A stretch of DNA of 64,000 nucleotides from Arbacia lixula (lineage: Eukaryota; Echinodermata; Echinoidea; Arbacioida; Arbaciidae): NCBI GenBank assembly GCA_963669155.1, contig OZ022591.1, forward strand, positions 15,414,336-15,478,335. The letters are read 5' to 3'. Below the pieces are notes generated by a model. It saw nothing but the letters and a program-made list of their open reading frames with translations. It was not told the DNA's origin and made no database searches. Position numbers and translations under genes: made by a program. Positions 1 through 29,340 of this stretch are shown here, piece by piece. Within the stretch, counting starts at the first letter, position 1. The number at the start of each line of letters is the position of its first letter.

Positions 1-304
1 CCCACATCCAACCCGGAAATAAAACATATTTTGTATATGCATTATAAGATTAGGGTTGCGTGCATAGGCCTATATTAGTCCGATATTACTCCTCCCAACC
101 AAAATCCTTATTATGTCGACATCTCTGCGTGAATTAAATGCTGTAGATCTAACGTTATCTCACCTTTTACAAATCCTTAGTGTTTATTTTCTCCTTGGGG
201 ATATAAACCCTTTCAATACCACCAATCATAGTCCTATATCAATTCCTACACAGTTTATTGTCCGTGGGACTGAAAAGGTTAAGTTTAATTTGTAACGTGT
301 ACAG
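1..304 (+). other. Intronic sequence upstream of first visible ATP13A exon
   Basis: AT-rich sequence ending in an acceptor (gtgtacag). I see no exon in it. It is presumably the 3' part of the preceding ATP13A intron. Confidence 0.6.
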
Positions 305-16725
<16,421 letters not shown>

Positions 16726-17560
16726 GAAATTAGGGAGAATCCTTCATGAATGTCGGCTATGACTCGCGTTGTTCGAAACGCGTTGTACTGAACACCAGCA
16801 AAATGCAATTTGTTCATTTTCCATTTTGCATCGTGAGTGGACTGTACAGGTCGTCCTATCTTAGTCCTGAAGGTAGGCCTATATTGGTTTGGAATGGTAA
16901 TGCAAAAGAGGCTCAAACCGAGACCCATCTCTCAAGCCCTTATCCGTGCAGTATATGTATACTTGATACCATAGATATCAGAGATATAGAAACATTTTGA
17001 GTGGGAAATGACCCGCTGTGAATTTGTCTTTCCCTTTGTGAAAAAGAACTAGACGTACATGTATTTGCGAGAAAGGGTAGTGTGTAGCAATTTTTCGGCA
17101 CGATATACAGGGTGATAGCTTATTGTCTGGAAACTGGTTAATAAATGCTTGGTTTGCTTAATCAGAGAAACGCCATATTCATGTATGGTATCACATGAAC
17201 ACGTATGTGGGACTTTCCAGAATTTCTGGTGGCTGTTTTCCTCAAAGAATGTCAGATAAGTAGGTTGTGCCAGTTACGAAGTATTTAATTCAAGTACATG
17301 TTCCGGTGAATTCGTGATGTGATGTTTGGCTCTTTACAAATGCATATTGTTTGGAGTCAGATTGCAGATTTTGTATGAACTGTACAAATCGTACACCCTA
17401 TTCTACATCGCTTGTCAGAACTTTGTATACGAAGTGTGGAGAGTGAAATGCTACTACCTTTGGTGTTTACACATGTTTTCATGGAAGTCTTCATCAAGAA
17501 CCTATAGCAATAAACGATATGATACTCCTGTATTATGTAGTTTCCTATACAGTGTGTCCG
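16726..17560 (+). other. Probable proximal ATP13A 3' UTR
   Basis: Directly follows the TGA. It contains no gene-like reading frame. AATAAA occurs at 17140-17145 and 17509-17514. Which is used, or whether a more distal site is used, cannot be told. Confidence 0.5.
17140..17145 (+). promoter_or_regulatory. Candidate polyadenylation signal for ATP13A
   Basis: Canonical AATAAA 415 bases after the stop codon, followed by TGCTTGGTTTGC (GT-rich). Further candidates are at 17509, 20103 and 24023. Confidence 0.35.
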
Positions 17561-18119
17561 TGCCAGATATCTCCCGTTCCCCGTAGATTGAACACCGTGG
17601 TTATATGCCTGCCTTAAATGTATAAAGGTTTTTTTTCATTCTGGCTTGGTGTTTCGTAGGCGCATATAGCTAATTCCATTTAATATTCAATGCAATTTCT
17701 GACAAGAAGAAGTACACTCGTAGGACTAAATGTGAATAAGGTCTTCTTGAATGTTGATATGGAGAAAACAAAAATCCATATTTGCAGTCCTAATATACAA
17801 ATATGTAGAAGTGTGATATCATAAACAAGAAATACCTTGGAATATCTCTTCCTCAAATATACAAACTAGAACTGACTGCTGATGGAATCGTATTGACCGT
17901 TATCAATTAAAACTTGATTTATTGCGGATCGTGTTTAACTCTAATTCTGTGATTTTTATTTCTTGTACTGAACAAGTTCTTTAGGAAAATCACCATTAAA
18001 TAACAAGAAATGAACAATTCCCCATGTCTTAAAATTCAAATTTTCTGTCACACGAAGCTCGATTTTGCATTATTCTAGAGACGAAATGCTTGAAACAGTT
18101 TCGTATCTTCATGGCTGGT

Positions 18120-18480
18120 CACAACAAATCAAATTAAGTAGATGCCACGGAAATGGAAAGAAAGGTGTAATATCAGAACTGGAAACTGATATAAAATGGA
18201 ATGGAAGCGAAGGGGTTTTGGACGGGTCGTTCAATACCTGCCAGTTCCTGCAGGTTAGAGACCAGAGACCATTATTCGCTCAGCAAATGCGTTGAGGCAA
18301 GCTGCAATGCCCGCGGAGTAACGCGTAAAATATCGACTTTGGTCGTTACGAAACGGGGTTTTCCGAACGTAAAGAAGGATGGGTTTTTCTTGCTTTCCCT
18401 GAATTTTTTTTTTCTCAAGGCTTTTACGGTAAGATTTTACACATGATATTGTTGGGGTATACCGCTGATCCATGATCAGT
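18120..18480. repeat. Old direct duplication, copy 1
   Basis: About 360 bp that aligns in order with 22020-22455. Shared strings include GAACTGGAAACTGA/GAACAGGAAACTGA, TTTTGGA.GGGT.G.TCAA, GGTCG.TAC.AAACGGGGT and GATCCATGAT. The reading frames that cross it are not conserved in the second copy. Confidence 0.65.
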
Positions 18481-19630
18481 TTCATGGCTTATGTGAAAGA
18501 ATTACCCTACAATTTCGGATATATAGATATATATCAAAGGTTTATATTCCTAACGTTTATTGTGATATTATACGCAATATTATGTTCGCATAATATCAAA
18601 CAAACGTCAGTTTAAGGCTTAGTAGTAAAATCTGTTCCATGAAATGAATTCGCTTGTATGGCGGAAAATGTGTTATATCATTAATGTTGACTTTGAGATA
18701 TATATTGTGAGTGAATTTTAAGCAGGTGTATTACAGAATTGTATGTACATTTTACTTAATGTATAGACTCTCCGTGTGGAACCTCTGATCTTCCCATTTG
18801 TTTGTTTAATACATACATTATATATGTGTATATATAATTATATATGTATATATACATATGAATGTTTGTGTGTTTACGTGGGTGCGTGTGTACATGCGTA
18901 TGTATTTTTGTGTATCAAATTTATACAATGATTTTATATTGGATGTATATCTATCTAATAGTGTGATATATTACCATACCTTATTATAGCATATCTATAT
19001 ATATATAAATCTACAAATATCGTATATATGGTGATTTGTTTTAATCGTATTACTGTGTATTCTCCACGTATTTATCGATGATTGCATCTGTGCGTAGTGC
19101 GAAATAGTTAAACGTTTGTTTGCACCGCTTTCACCGCACAATTGAGATCACGTGCTTTCGTTCATGTAAAGAAGCTGACATCAGGGTTTCCGTAGCAGTA
19201 TATATTGGAAAATATCTTACTGAATACACACGCTGAAAAATTAGGGTGTTTAATCATGTCTGACACCTCTTGGTAGCAGGTATGTGCTTCATTTAACACC
19301 CTTGGTGTTACATTTACAGCCCAGCAATGAACTCTTACACGTAGCATGAACAAATTGTGTTAAACACATCTAACAATGCTAGATAAATTGTACACCCTCA
19401 TGTTGCAGTGTGTGAAGCGATAGCGAACGGTCTACCGATGAGAATCGTGAAATTTTGAAATAGTATAAAAATCACCCCCCCCCCCCCCTCCCTCACTCCC
19501 ACGCCTCTGGAGATTCTCTAGTGACTATATTAGTCTCCAGACTGAGCTTGGATTATCAATGTTCGTGACTTTTAACTCAAGTTTCTTACATGCAGAGGAT
19601 GAAGACTTAAGTATTACAATGTGAACAAAT

Positions 19631-19878
19631 CTGCCCTACTCTGACAAAAGGAAGCAAGTGACGAATCACTCAAATCTGGATTATCGGTATTCTTAGATTG
19701 TACCCAGCATTACCTATATACAGGCAAAATCTGAACAAGAAATGTTCATCTTGCTGCGAGATATTCAATCTGACATGATGTGGTGTTGCACTGATACCTA
19801 TGCAAGTGACAGACACATTTTGCTGATTTACAAGAAAAGTCTCTTTTGTTAGTTGTTTCCTTTTGCCAGAGTAGGTCT
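19631..19878. repeat. 245-bp TIR element, copy 2 (inverted orientation)
   Basis: CTGCCCTACTCTGACAAAAG at the left and CTTTTGCCAGAGTAGGTCTG at the right are reverse complements. The interior matches the 3-kb copy on the opposite strand. The right flank is a poly-C run at 19921. Confidence 0.88.
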
Positions 19879-20102
19879 GAAATATCGACACCCCTACTTA
19901 GAATACAACCACATTACATACCCCCCCCCCCCCCATACCATCATACATATTGTATAATTGCCCTTGTATGGAAATAGTTCTATGATTTAGGCGACATGTA
20001 GCTACAGAAAGCGCAATTTTCTAGAATCAATGTAGGAATCCTTTGTACAATAATACGTTGTCCATCTTCCCATTGTTACCGCTATATTTCATCGATTAAG
20101 CT

Positions 20103-20108
20103 AATAAA
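20103..20108 (+). promoter_or_regulatory. Candidate distal polyadenylation signal
   Basis: AATAAA followed within 40 bases by TTCATTATGTGTTTTTC, a good GT-rich downstream element. It would imply a 3' UTR of about 3.4 kb. Confidence 0.25.
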
Positions 20109-20511
20109 AAGTATTTAACATTGTTCATTATGTGTTTTTCAAAGGCCATTCCTAATTTCCCTCGAGTACAGGTCCCATGCATGGTATTTGACGTCGAGTT
20201 TGTTTATTCTTACAACTGCATATATGACTGATAACAGGAATAACACAATTTTGATTGTTCTCTTAAAATATGTTTTGTATACTGTTGTTGTGTACTATCT
20301 TATTGTTGGGATATAATATACATAGTACATAGAATACTATTTCATCGAAAACGTTATGTTCTTGTTGTTTCGGATATTCATTTTTATTTTGTAAATGTAA
20401 GTGTATCATCCTTTGCCCGATATTCATTTAGCATTTCACTTATAGAACCTGTAATATTATGAGCAATATTAGAACTAGTAGAAGTAGAAATAAAATGAGT
20501 AATAGTAGTAG

Positions 20512-20529
20512 GGGTAGTAGTTGTAGTAG

Positions 20530-20589
<60 letters not shown>

Positions 20590-20644
20590 AAGTAGTACTA
20601 ATGGTAGTAGTAGTAGTAATAATAGCGGTAGTAGTAGCAGCGAC

Positions 20645-20700
<56 letters not shown>

Positions 20701-20725
20701 AAGTAGTAGCAGTAGTAGTATAAAC
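20512..20725. repeat. (AGT)n microsatellite
   Basis: More than 200 bases of AGT with AGC/AAT/GGT variants. The Ser-rich reading frame that crosses it is a product of the repeat. Confidence 0.95.
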
Positions 20726-21099
20726 AGAATGGGGAAGAAGTAGAAAATATATGCTAGACTTACAAAATATGCAAATCTCTTCTTACGGTTTCCATTCTAC
20801 TTGCTCTTCTTGCTGTTTGTCTATTATACCCTCGAGATAGACACATGGTTAAAACTATAGGCGCGAGGTGATCTCAAAACAATACTTCTATCACGAGACC
20901 GCAGGTTGAGGGATTATAGTATTTCTCTTTGCTTTGCTCGTCGCGTAAGTGTACCGTGCACGAAAGTATGTGACGTCATGTTGGATAGATTGCCTAATAC
21001 TGCTATTTGCACAAAAACAAATCCGAGAATCGGAAGTGCATGGTTTTTCATCGTTGGTTGTGAAAATAGACTCGAGCATAAGCTGGCCACCACTAATAA

Positions 21100-21240
21100 A
21101 TACACATGTATGCAAATAAAAGTACTATTGACCGCTATTTATGCAAATGAAGTACTACAGACTGCTATTTATGTTAATGAGATATTTTGGTAGGATGGTT
21201 AAATCCAGTTCATGTCTGTCGACCAATCAGGTAATAGGAT
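21100..21240. repeat. Dispersed repeat with ATGCAAAT, copy 1
   Basis: It contains TATGCAAATAAAAGTACTAT, TTGACCGCTATTTATG and CAGTTCATGTCTGTCGACCA. These align in order with 52030-52240. Class unknown; no inverted ends seen. Confidence 0.6.
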
Positions 21241-22019
21241 GTTTGAGATGAGCTCCAAAAGTCTAAACATTCTTCTTTTTCTTCCTTCTCATCTTCTCTT
21301 CTCATATCATTGTTCATCATTTTCTTATTTAGTTAATGTCCTTCTTGTTCTTCCTTTCTACTACCAATACTACCAATGTTGCTACTATAACTACTACTAC
21401 ATGTACTACTACTACTACTGCTACTACTGTTAAATAGCAAGTGCAGCAGATCTACCCTCTTTTTTAAACCCAAAGTTATAGTTGTTATAAATATAATAAA
21501 ATACCCATGTGGAAGTTGGTCCCCATTGTAATAATTGTTATATTGTGACATTTTTTATGTATTTTATACGCAAAGAGGCTGGGTTTGGACCTTAATGCGT
21601 AGTAATTAAAGGGAGATGATGAAATTATGTTACCATTCTCCACCGTACCCCCCCCCTTCTCTCTTTATCTCTCTCTCTCTCTCTCTCTCTCTATCCCTCT
21701 CCCTCTCTCCTCTCTTACAGTGTATATATATACATTCCCACCCCCTTTTTAATACCACACGCTCTATATCCCTCCCACTTCTTAACTCTTGATATCCCAT
21801 CACGCACCCCCCCCCCCCCCCCCCCGAGTGATTCCCGTATCGTATAATTGTGCTGCTGCAATGTCCATATTCCATACAGTACAGTTTGACTCGAGCTGTG
21901 GTTGCCACCGCCACATTCTTGCAGCGGCAGTGCACAGAAAGGCCTATAGAAGACGCATTTTGTCCGGCACACAAGGCCTTAGGATTTTAAAGAGATAGTG
22001 TTTCCCTTTTGCGGGTCAA

Positions 22020-22455
22020 ACAAACGAAAATATGTAAATAGCACGGAAAAGGAAGAAAATATCGTAAAGAAAATTCCCTCACAATATTAGAACAGGAAAC
22101 TGACTTTCAGCGGAATTATATATATTGATCGCTAGATTTCGAGTTGTGTTTTGGATGGGTTGCTCAAATCTGTGTGGTTTTTATAACCTAGACACCCGAG
22201 ACGACATAGCGCACTTCATGCTTTCCGCGCCACGGTGGTGCGTCGAGTCGAGTAGTGCACTGTGCTGATAGATGCACTGATCAGTGCAATACGGTATATG
22301 AATATAAACTCTGGTCGCTACAAAACGGGGTGTTTCAAACATTAACAGTGATATTTGTTCACTTTTCCTGAAAAGTTTTGCAAGGCCTGGACTGTAAGAC
22401 ATCATACATGCTTTCGTTATGGTATAGAACTTGTCTATGCCGAGATCCATGATTT
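22020..22455. repeat. Old direct duplication, copy 2
   Basis: Partner of 18120-18480, about 3.9 kb downstream in the same orientation. It holds an extra 80-100 bases around 22185-22310. Confidence 0.65.
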
Positions 22456-24022
22456 TTATTGAAGGGACACATTATCTTTACGATTAAGAAGCAGAACGTT
22501 GTATTTATATTATTATGTAGAAGTATGCGTGATCCTAGAAGAAAAACAACTTCAAAAGACTGCAACTACGACTATACTAAATATTTTGGATGTTTTCATA
22601 TTCTACAGATGGGCTGTGAAGTACGTAGTTGAATAGAGTGTACATTTGGTAACTTATAGTAAGTTAGAACATACTCGGGTAGGTCCTATCCTTGACTGAG
22701 TCGTCTGTCTTCATACGTACCTGAAGTCCATGCAGACCGCCTTATTCCAATCATTTATGTAGGAGGCGTTTTTATCATATTGACTATATTGCTGGTGGTG
22801 ATATTTATATGAATACATGTAGTATTAACCCTCGTGTCATTATTACCACTAGTAATAATCATTGTATTGATGATAACTCTTATTTATTACGATCATCTTT
22901 TGTACTGATGTCATATTATATATTTATGTTCGTGATTTCCCCCCGATAAAGCATAAATTATGTCGTCGATAGCTGGCGCTGTTCGTTGTTTTGACACATG
23001 ATCATTGGTGTCGCGTTCAGTTTCAGACAGTCTGTAGTGTACACTGGAGTATGCTGCTCTTGTGTTGAGCGTAGTTACGCCCCCGCTCATTTCAAGCACC
23101 AGATTGTCGTTGTAATAACATTAATTCCTCGCTTACTGTTGCTGTTAATCCTAAAAGTGTGAGCGCGCTCGACGCAGTTTAAGAAACTGAATTCTCGACT
23201 ATTAAATTATCACGACATGGCGCATTGTAAAACCAAACTTTAATAGATTATAAAAACATATAATCATCAATTCTACAAAGACTAGATATCAATATCAATT
23301 ACAAAATCCTCATCATTGTATTGGAGGTGCTCAAAAAATAAATTCGCCGAATCACTGCTTATATCTTAAGTTTCGTGATGTTTTAAATATGTATGCACCA
23401 TTGATCCATTTTTGCGCAAGTTAAACACACAAATCTTTTACAGCAGCCAAAAGTTATTTTCTGTCCTTTTCATAAGATTAATGCAGTGCACCGTTCAGCT
23501 GAGAAATAATGACTTATTTATATTATTAACAATAGTGTTATTTATCAAAATATCAAAAACACATATTCATTGTTCCTCTACAGTGCTGCTGCGGTCGTAC
23601 ATGGAAGTGCGACAACCAAAGTACGACTTAATGCATAGAGAATGTGACATCTGACCTCATTCAGAAAGTAACCTCTGTGAAACGTCTACGAAACAATTTA
23701 TATATTATTAAACGATATATAAAATGTATCTCTGATGAAGTTTGTGTAGCAAATGTTATCAATATTTGACGTACATGTATTACTTCAAACATTTAAGACT
23801 GTTTACGACTATATAACTTCATTATCATAAAATATAACATGGTTAGCGTTATTATACATTACTCCATTTAGCCATTGAATGAGTTTACAGTAGTGTGATG
23901 TAAAGTTTGTGCAGTGTATATATTACTCGATTGATGACCTTTCATATTATCGTCAGACATAGTTGGTTGGTTTTTACTTTTTTGTCTTCTTGTAAACCGA
24001 TTGTGTGATGGTGCTAAGTACT

Positions 24023-24028
24023 AATAAA
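24023..24028 (+). promoter_or_regulatory. Candidate far-distal polyadenylation signal
   Basis: AATAAA followed by CTTCTTTGTTTTTGAC about 30 bases on. It would imply a 7-kb 3' UTR; support is weak. Confidence 0.2.
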
Positions 24029-24120
24029 TACTGTCACCTCCCTAAGACACTTAGCGTCTTCTTTGTTTTTGACTGGTCTCTTCTTTATCAAATAGCACCG
24101 CAACCCTAACCATTACATTA

Positions 24121-24317
24121 CCGGTTACACTTCGATATTCCGAAGGTTCGTTTATTCCGAAGGTTCGTTATTCCGAAGGTTTGTAATTCCGAATCACGGA
24201 AATTGCCTATACCTCGATGCTCGTTAGTCCGAAAACGAAAAGGGGTTTGTTTATCCGAGCATTTGTCGCGTAACGTTCGGAATAACGAACCTTCGGAATA
24301 ACGAGTGCTTCCCACAT
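24121..24317. repeat. Inverted/tandem repeat of a TTCCGAAGGTTCGTTA motif
   Basis: Three direct copies of ATTCCGAAGGTT(C/T)GT are followed about 90 bases later by the reverse complement AACGAACCTTCGGAATAACG. TTACCGG lies on both flanks. It looks like a MITE end with subterminal repeats. Confidence 0.65.
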
Positions 24318-24702
24318 TACCGGGCCTCGGAAACCCCATTTGCTTACTACACATCTTCATGTGGAAGAAGGAGGAAGATGAATATCTCGTTTTCTTCCAC
24401 ACTCCTTCCCTTATTTCTCCTCCTTCTCTTTCCTCCAGCTCTTTCATTGCCCTTCCACAAATTCACTCTTCCTCCTTCCCCCCCCCTTTCCATATTTCCT
24501 GCCGTTAACATTCCTCATCTCATCCCCTCCTCCTCTTCTCTTAACGCCCCTCCCCCCCTTTCCCTCCTCTCAATCGTTCTTCACACTTCCTCCTCTTTCA
24601 CCTTTCTTTCTTCTTCCCACTCCTTTTTTCAAATCACCATATCACCCCTTCCTACCCTCCACCAAATGCAGGAGGGAGAAATAGTGTATGTGTGTAGGTT
24701 GC

Positions 24703-24710
<8 letters not shown>

Positions 24711-24762
<52 letters not shown>

Positions 24763-24871
24763 TGGGGAGAGAGAGAGGCGGGGAAAAGAGAGAGAGGGGA
24801 AGGAGAGAGAGGGAGATAGAAAGAGAGAGTGAGAGAGAGGGGGAAGAGATGGAGAGAGAGAGGCGGAGAAA

Positions 24872-24920
<49 letters not shown>

Positions 24921-24965
24921 GGGGTGAGAGAGAGGGAGAGGGGGTAGGAGAGATCGGGGTAAGAG
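24711..24965. repeat. (GA)n-rich purine tract
   Basis: About 250 bases of GA/GGGA repeats, preceded by 300 bases of CT-rich sequence (24400-24660). No gene. Confidence 0.9.
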
Positions 24966-25554
24966 AGAGGGATCCAGCTAGAGAGAAATTCAGTGCATGT
25001 GTACCAAACCAGCAACACCAACCATTACAGAAGACTCAAAATACAACTTGACTTATATGACTGCATTGTCTTTCTTTTATTCACCACAGACGATATCTCA
25101 GGTTAATTAGAGTTAATTAGCTGAATCCTTCAATAAATAGACACCTTGTAACTTTTAAAATCCCTCTGCCTTTCTCTCCTTACAGTCACATCGCGTATAG
25201 TACAGTCAGTCGTATGTACAGTAATAAGGTACTGTAAAATGATACAAGTCATAGTTTATACACAGGTAGAGAAAGCCTCTGTGGGGGGTCCAACCTTACT
25301 ATCCAGTCATCGTTTTTTGTTCTCTCTACTCACCTCAGATTCTTCACCAATGCTATGATTGCTATTTCAAATATTACGCAATGCAATTTCACTATGACAT
25401 AAATATATAAGAACTAAAAAGACTGGAGAAACAATTCACAAAATAATAAAGTACGTGGTGTTGATCCACCGTGGGCTCTGAACTGAGAGCTTTCATGCTG
25501 AAGCAGGTCTGTCACTAAACTCTGAGAGGGACTAGGGGCAGGTTTAGCCTCTGT

Positions 25555-25859
25555 TCTTGTGGTTAAAGGCTTTCACGCGTCGTACGCAGGATATATCCAT
25601 AGCGCCCTGCCATATTGTGGCGTACGCCGTGCGTTCCGTGCAAAACGCACACTTACCTATGGGTATTGTTTCTTGGGCACTTACGCATTTACCCGCCTGG
25701 TTAGAATGCACGATCCTTACCGAAGCTAAACCTTCGGCCCTGATCGTGGCTAGCCATTTCGCTGCGTGCCGCATACGTGCGTTAAGTTCGCAACTAAGCG
25801 TAGCAGGTAAATAGTGACGTCTCCCCACAGAATCGACGCGTGAAAGCCTTTAAGCACAG
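25555..25859. repeat. GC-rich foldback element (about 300 bp)
   Basis: GGTTAAAGGCTTTCACGCGT at the left is mirrored by ACGCGTGAAAGCCTTTAAGC at the right. The interior is CpG-rich, unlike its surroundings, and has partial internal symmetry (GCGTACGCC). Overlapping reading frames on both strands reflect this symmetry. Confidence 0.75.
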
Positions 25860-26462
25860 ACCCATGAACAGGTTCTAATCCTGTGTATGCTGTGTCAAGA
25901 CCACCCTATTCACTAACCCACACTGATGTCCCGCGACTGATGACAAACCTCAACAACTACCATTTCTGGACTGCTGTAGTTTATGTACTTATACAGGATA
26001 ATCATAATCATAATCGTGTGGCTAAATTTTATGCAACAGGGCCCAGGAGATGTCCTCAGAAAGTTTATATCAGGGCAAGAGCAAAATTTACACAATTATG
26101 TTTACAATCCACCTACATGTACTTACATAATTGGTTATGATTGGACAGGACCTTGTTCGATAGGTCATAATGATAAAATGAACATGATGTTACTATGTAA
26201 CAACAAATCACAAGATTTCTTAGGGTGACGGCTGTAATCTGCTGTGTAATCAACTCTTTGTATTAACGTGTTTTAACATAATCCCATATGCTATATGTTT
26301 CAAAGATATGATAACCAGGAACTGTTCTAAGGCAAGGCCACACGAGTACACTGTTCATTACATAAGTAACAGCTAAGAACTGGACACGCATTTAACGCTG
26401 CATACCTATTCAAACTATGCAGCACATTTTCTTCCCATATGATCCTCAAACATATCATTGAC

Positions 26463-26626
26463 CAGGGCCCCATTGCATAAAACTTGCCATCAATGGTAAC
26501 TCTGCCATCAATGGTAACTACCACGGTTACACCACTCGACAGGCAATCAAATTTAAGATTTCCATACGAGTTGCCATTGGTAGCAAAGATGTCATCAATG
26601 GTAAAGTTTTATGCAACAGGGCCCAG
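26463..26626. repeat. GGGCCC(C/T)-TTGCATAAAACTT foldback MITE
   Basis: The left AGGGCCCCATTGCATAAAAC and right GTTTTATGCAACAGGGCCC are inverted. The ATCAATGGTAACT arms pair again. A solo right end (TTTTATGCAACAGGGCCCAG) is at about 26028-26048, and a decayed copy at 10937. Confidence 0.82.
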
Positions 26627-27197
26627 GAGACTGTAGAGGCGGAACCTACGGGGAAAGATAACATCAGCAGACCCAGTGGGGAATAATGGGTATTTTGTGC
26701 ATACTTCCACCACTGTAATCAAAATGTAGTTAGAAATCATATCTTTGGAATATGGCCAACATTTTCCCCTGGGTGTGCCAATGTTACATTGCCAAGTAGG
26801 CTCAACTGCTACAGGCTTCCAGTTCTGTCTTCCTAATGTCTTCATAATGTTAGGAACATCCATACATATATAGATCCAAAAAGGTTCGTATTCAGCTGAA
26901 GAAAATAATGAAAGGACATGAAAAATCGACACTTGCTTTAAACAAATACTTTTCCGAAAGTATGAGCTATTTTGGTGACAGGGTGTACTGGTAGTCTTTG
27001 GGTTACATCTCGATATCATGATATTTTACACTGTGTTACAGAATTTTGTTTCTTCTAGTTTCTCCATAGTATTTTTTAGTAGACTCTCACCATGGATAGC
27101 TTTACATTACATCTACATTAGGTTTGTCTCCGTTGCAAGAAATGCTACATAGCACGGCCTACCCTTCAGCAAGCACTCTGACACAGAAAGCTATACA

Positions 27198-27444
27198 GCC
27201 CTACTTTGACAACATGAAGCAAGTAACAAAATGGACTTTTCTTGTAAATATGCAAAATGTGTCAGTCATTTGCATTTGCATCAATGTAATACCACATCAT
27301 ATTAGATTGAACATCTCACATCAAAATGAATATTCCTTATTCAGAGTTTGCCTGCATGTAGGGTAACCTGGGTTCGATCTAAAAACATCAACAACTCAAA
27401 TTTCAGTGATTTGCCACTTCCTTCCTTTTGCCAGAGGACGGCAG
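27198..27444. repeat. 245-bp TIR element, copy 3
   Basis: CCCTACTTTGACAACATGAAG at the left and CTTTTGCCAGAGGACGGCAG at the right, with the shared interior TTGAACATCTCACATCAAAATG. Same orientation as the 3-kb copy. Confidence 0.85.
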
Positions 27445-29039
27445 TACAGCAACCTTTATTAATGAGGGCTGCATACTGGATTTACAACCATTTAAAAGAC
27501 ATCAGGATTAATTATTACCTTTATCAAGACAAGCTGGCTGTTACCACTGTTTGTTGGGACACATGCTTCAATGAAGCCTATTAAGAAGACAGCTGTCGGT
27601 TCATTTCAATTACCTAAATTACTCTAAATACAGTAAAGTATTCCGCCATGTACTGCATTTTATTAATCACCACATGAGGGCTGAAGTGAGCACATCAGGA
27701 CCTGTTCAACTAAAACATTTAAACAAATATACAACTTTTTGTTGGGTCGTTTACAATGTCCAGAGGTTCTATGAAACAACTAAGATAGATATAATGATGG
27801 TGTTGCGATGAACACAAAATCAATACAAGATTTTCATATCTGTTACTTTGTTTGGTCTAACACATTCATCATGCTTAAATAACAACAAACTGAAATAAAA
27901 CCACGTCAACAAAAGCATTGTACGCTAGGTGCACCGACATACAGACACATCTCCATAGAAATACGGATGAAAAACAATAACATACAACATGGATCAACTA
28001 AAAAATAAAACACAAAAATGCAACAATTGTGAAGAACCCTCATTAGAAGTGATATATAAACATGCCCCATTTGGATAATGGATAGCGGAGACATTGCAGT
28101 ATATTATTTGTTATTTCAATTATTTTCACACTTAAAATACAAGTTTGATTTAATACCTTTAATTTCATCACATAGCTTGCATGATAATACCAACGAGGAA
28201 GAAATGGTCTTTGTGCACATGACATGATAAGATAATGAAGATGCTTTCTTGTACCTACTGGGCTAGCATCCCTCAAGATGATCTCCACACAACTGTTAAA
28301 CTAAGTTTCTACCCTACTTCCTCACAAGGTTGAATGCAACGTCTTGAATGTGGACAAGCACTGTCTTTACAAAGTATTTACCTTGCTGTATGTTATCCCC
28401 AAAGATTCTTGTAAGATTTTCTAAGTCTTCTAAACTTTCATGGAAAGTTATTGAGTGGGAAGTTTGATGAAAAGTTCTTGCATATCTCCAATACATGCCA
28501 ATATACACTGATATCATATTGCTACAAAGTCACTTTTAAGTTTCATAAGTTAATGGGTGGAAAATTGAAGTATTAATGTCCACAAGTTTATCTTTACAAA
28601 ACCATTCATGCATTTTCCATATGGTCATCGAGTTTGAGTTTGAGCAAAATGAATATTATTGAACCCAAAAACCTGCTTACAATTTGCTCTGAGCAATTGT
28701 TGTGATGTGTGACAAAGATCGTATTGGCTTCACGTACAGACATGATCCAGTAATCAATGCAATGTCAATTGAAACATATATATAGCACACTTGAGTAGAC
28801 ACTTCCTAGGCAATATTCTTTAGCATATCGGTAGATTGTCTCCTGACTTGCCAAGGTATCGTTCTCTCTGTTTTAATGACAAATTTCAATACTAATAGCT
28901 CACACAACCTTTCCCTATTATAGGTGCTATGATTTCTCCATGTTGCCTTACAAGCTTATGGTTTCTTTGCGTCTTATCAATTTCCCCACCTGGAACCTGT
29001 AAAACTATCTTGAAAATGTGGCTGTAACTGACCATTTAG

Positions 29040-29340
29040 CCGTTTTGTCAAAAGTTCAAGACACAAAAGACTGTGGTTATATCGGGAAATCCTGCGTGCG
29101 ATCTTTTCTTTGAAAGGCTCGATAATCCCCCATACTTTTCAATATACGGCCCTCAGTGTTCTTTGTGTTCAAAAGACGCGTCTTTTTCATCACTGCAACG
29201 CACTTGGTGACTTATCACTGAAACTGAAGACCAGAAGGACTATTTTTGGAACACTGGACTTTCCAGTCATTTCAACTGTCGGACCACCATGCAGGAAAGA
29301 CGGAAGTATAAAGGACCATCAGTCTTTTGCCTAAAAAGAC
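29040..29340. repeat. 320-390-bp dispersed family, copy 1
   Basis: It starts AAAGTTCAAGACACAAAAGA and includes GTGTTCAAAAGACGCGTC, GAAAGACGGAAGTATAAAGG and CAGTCTTTTG. Homologous sequence is at 37160 (same strand) and 44172 (opposite strand). No transposase reading frame. Confidence 0.78.
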
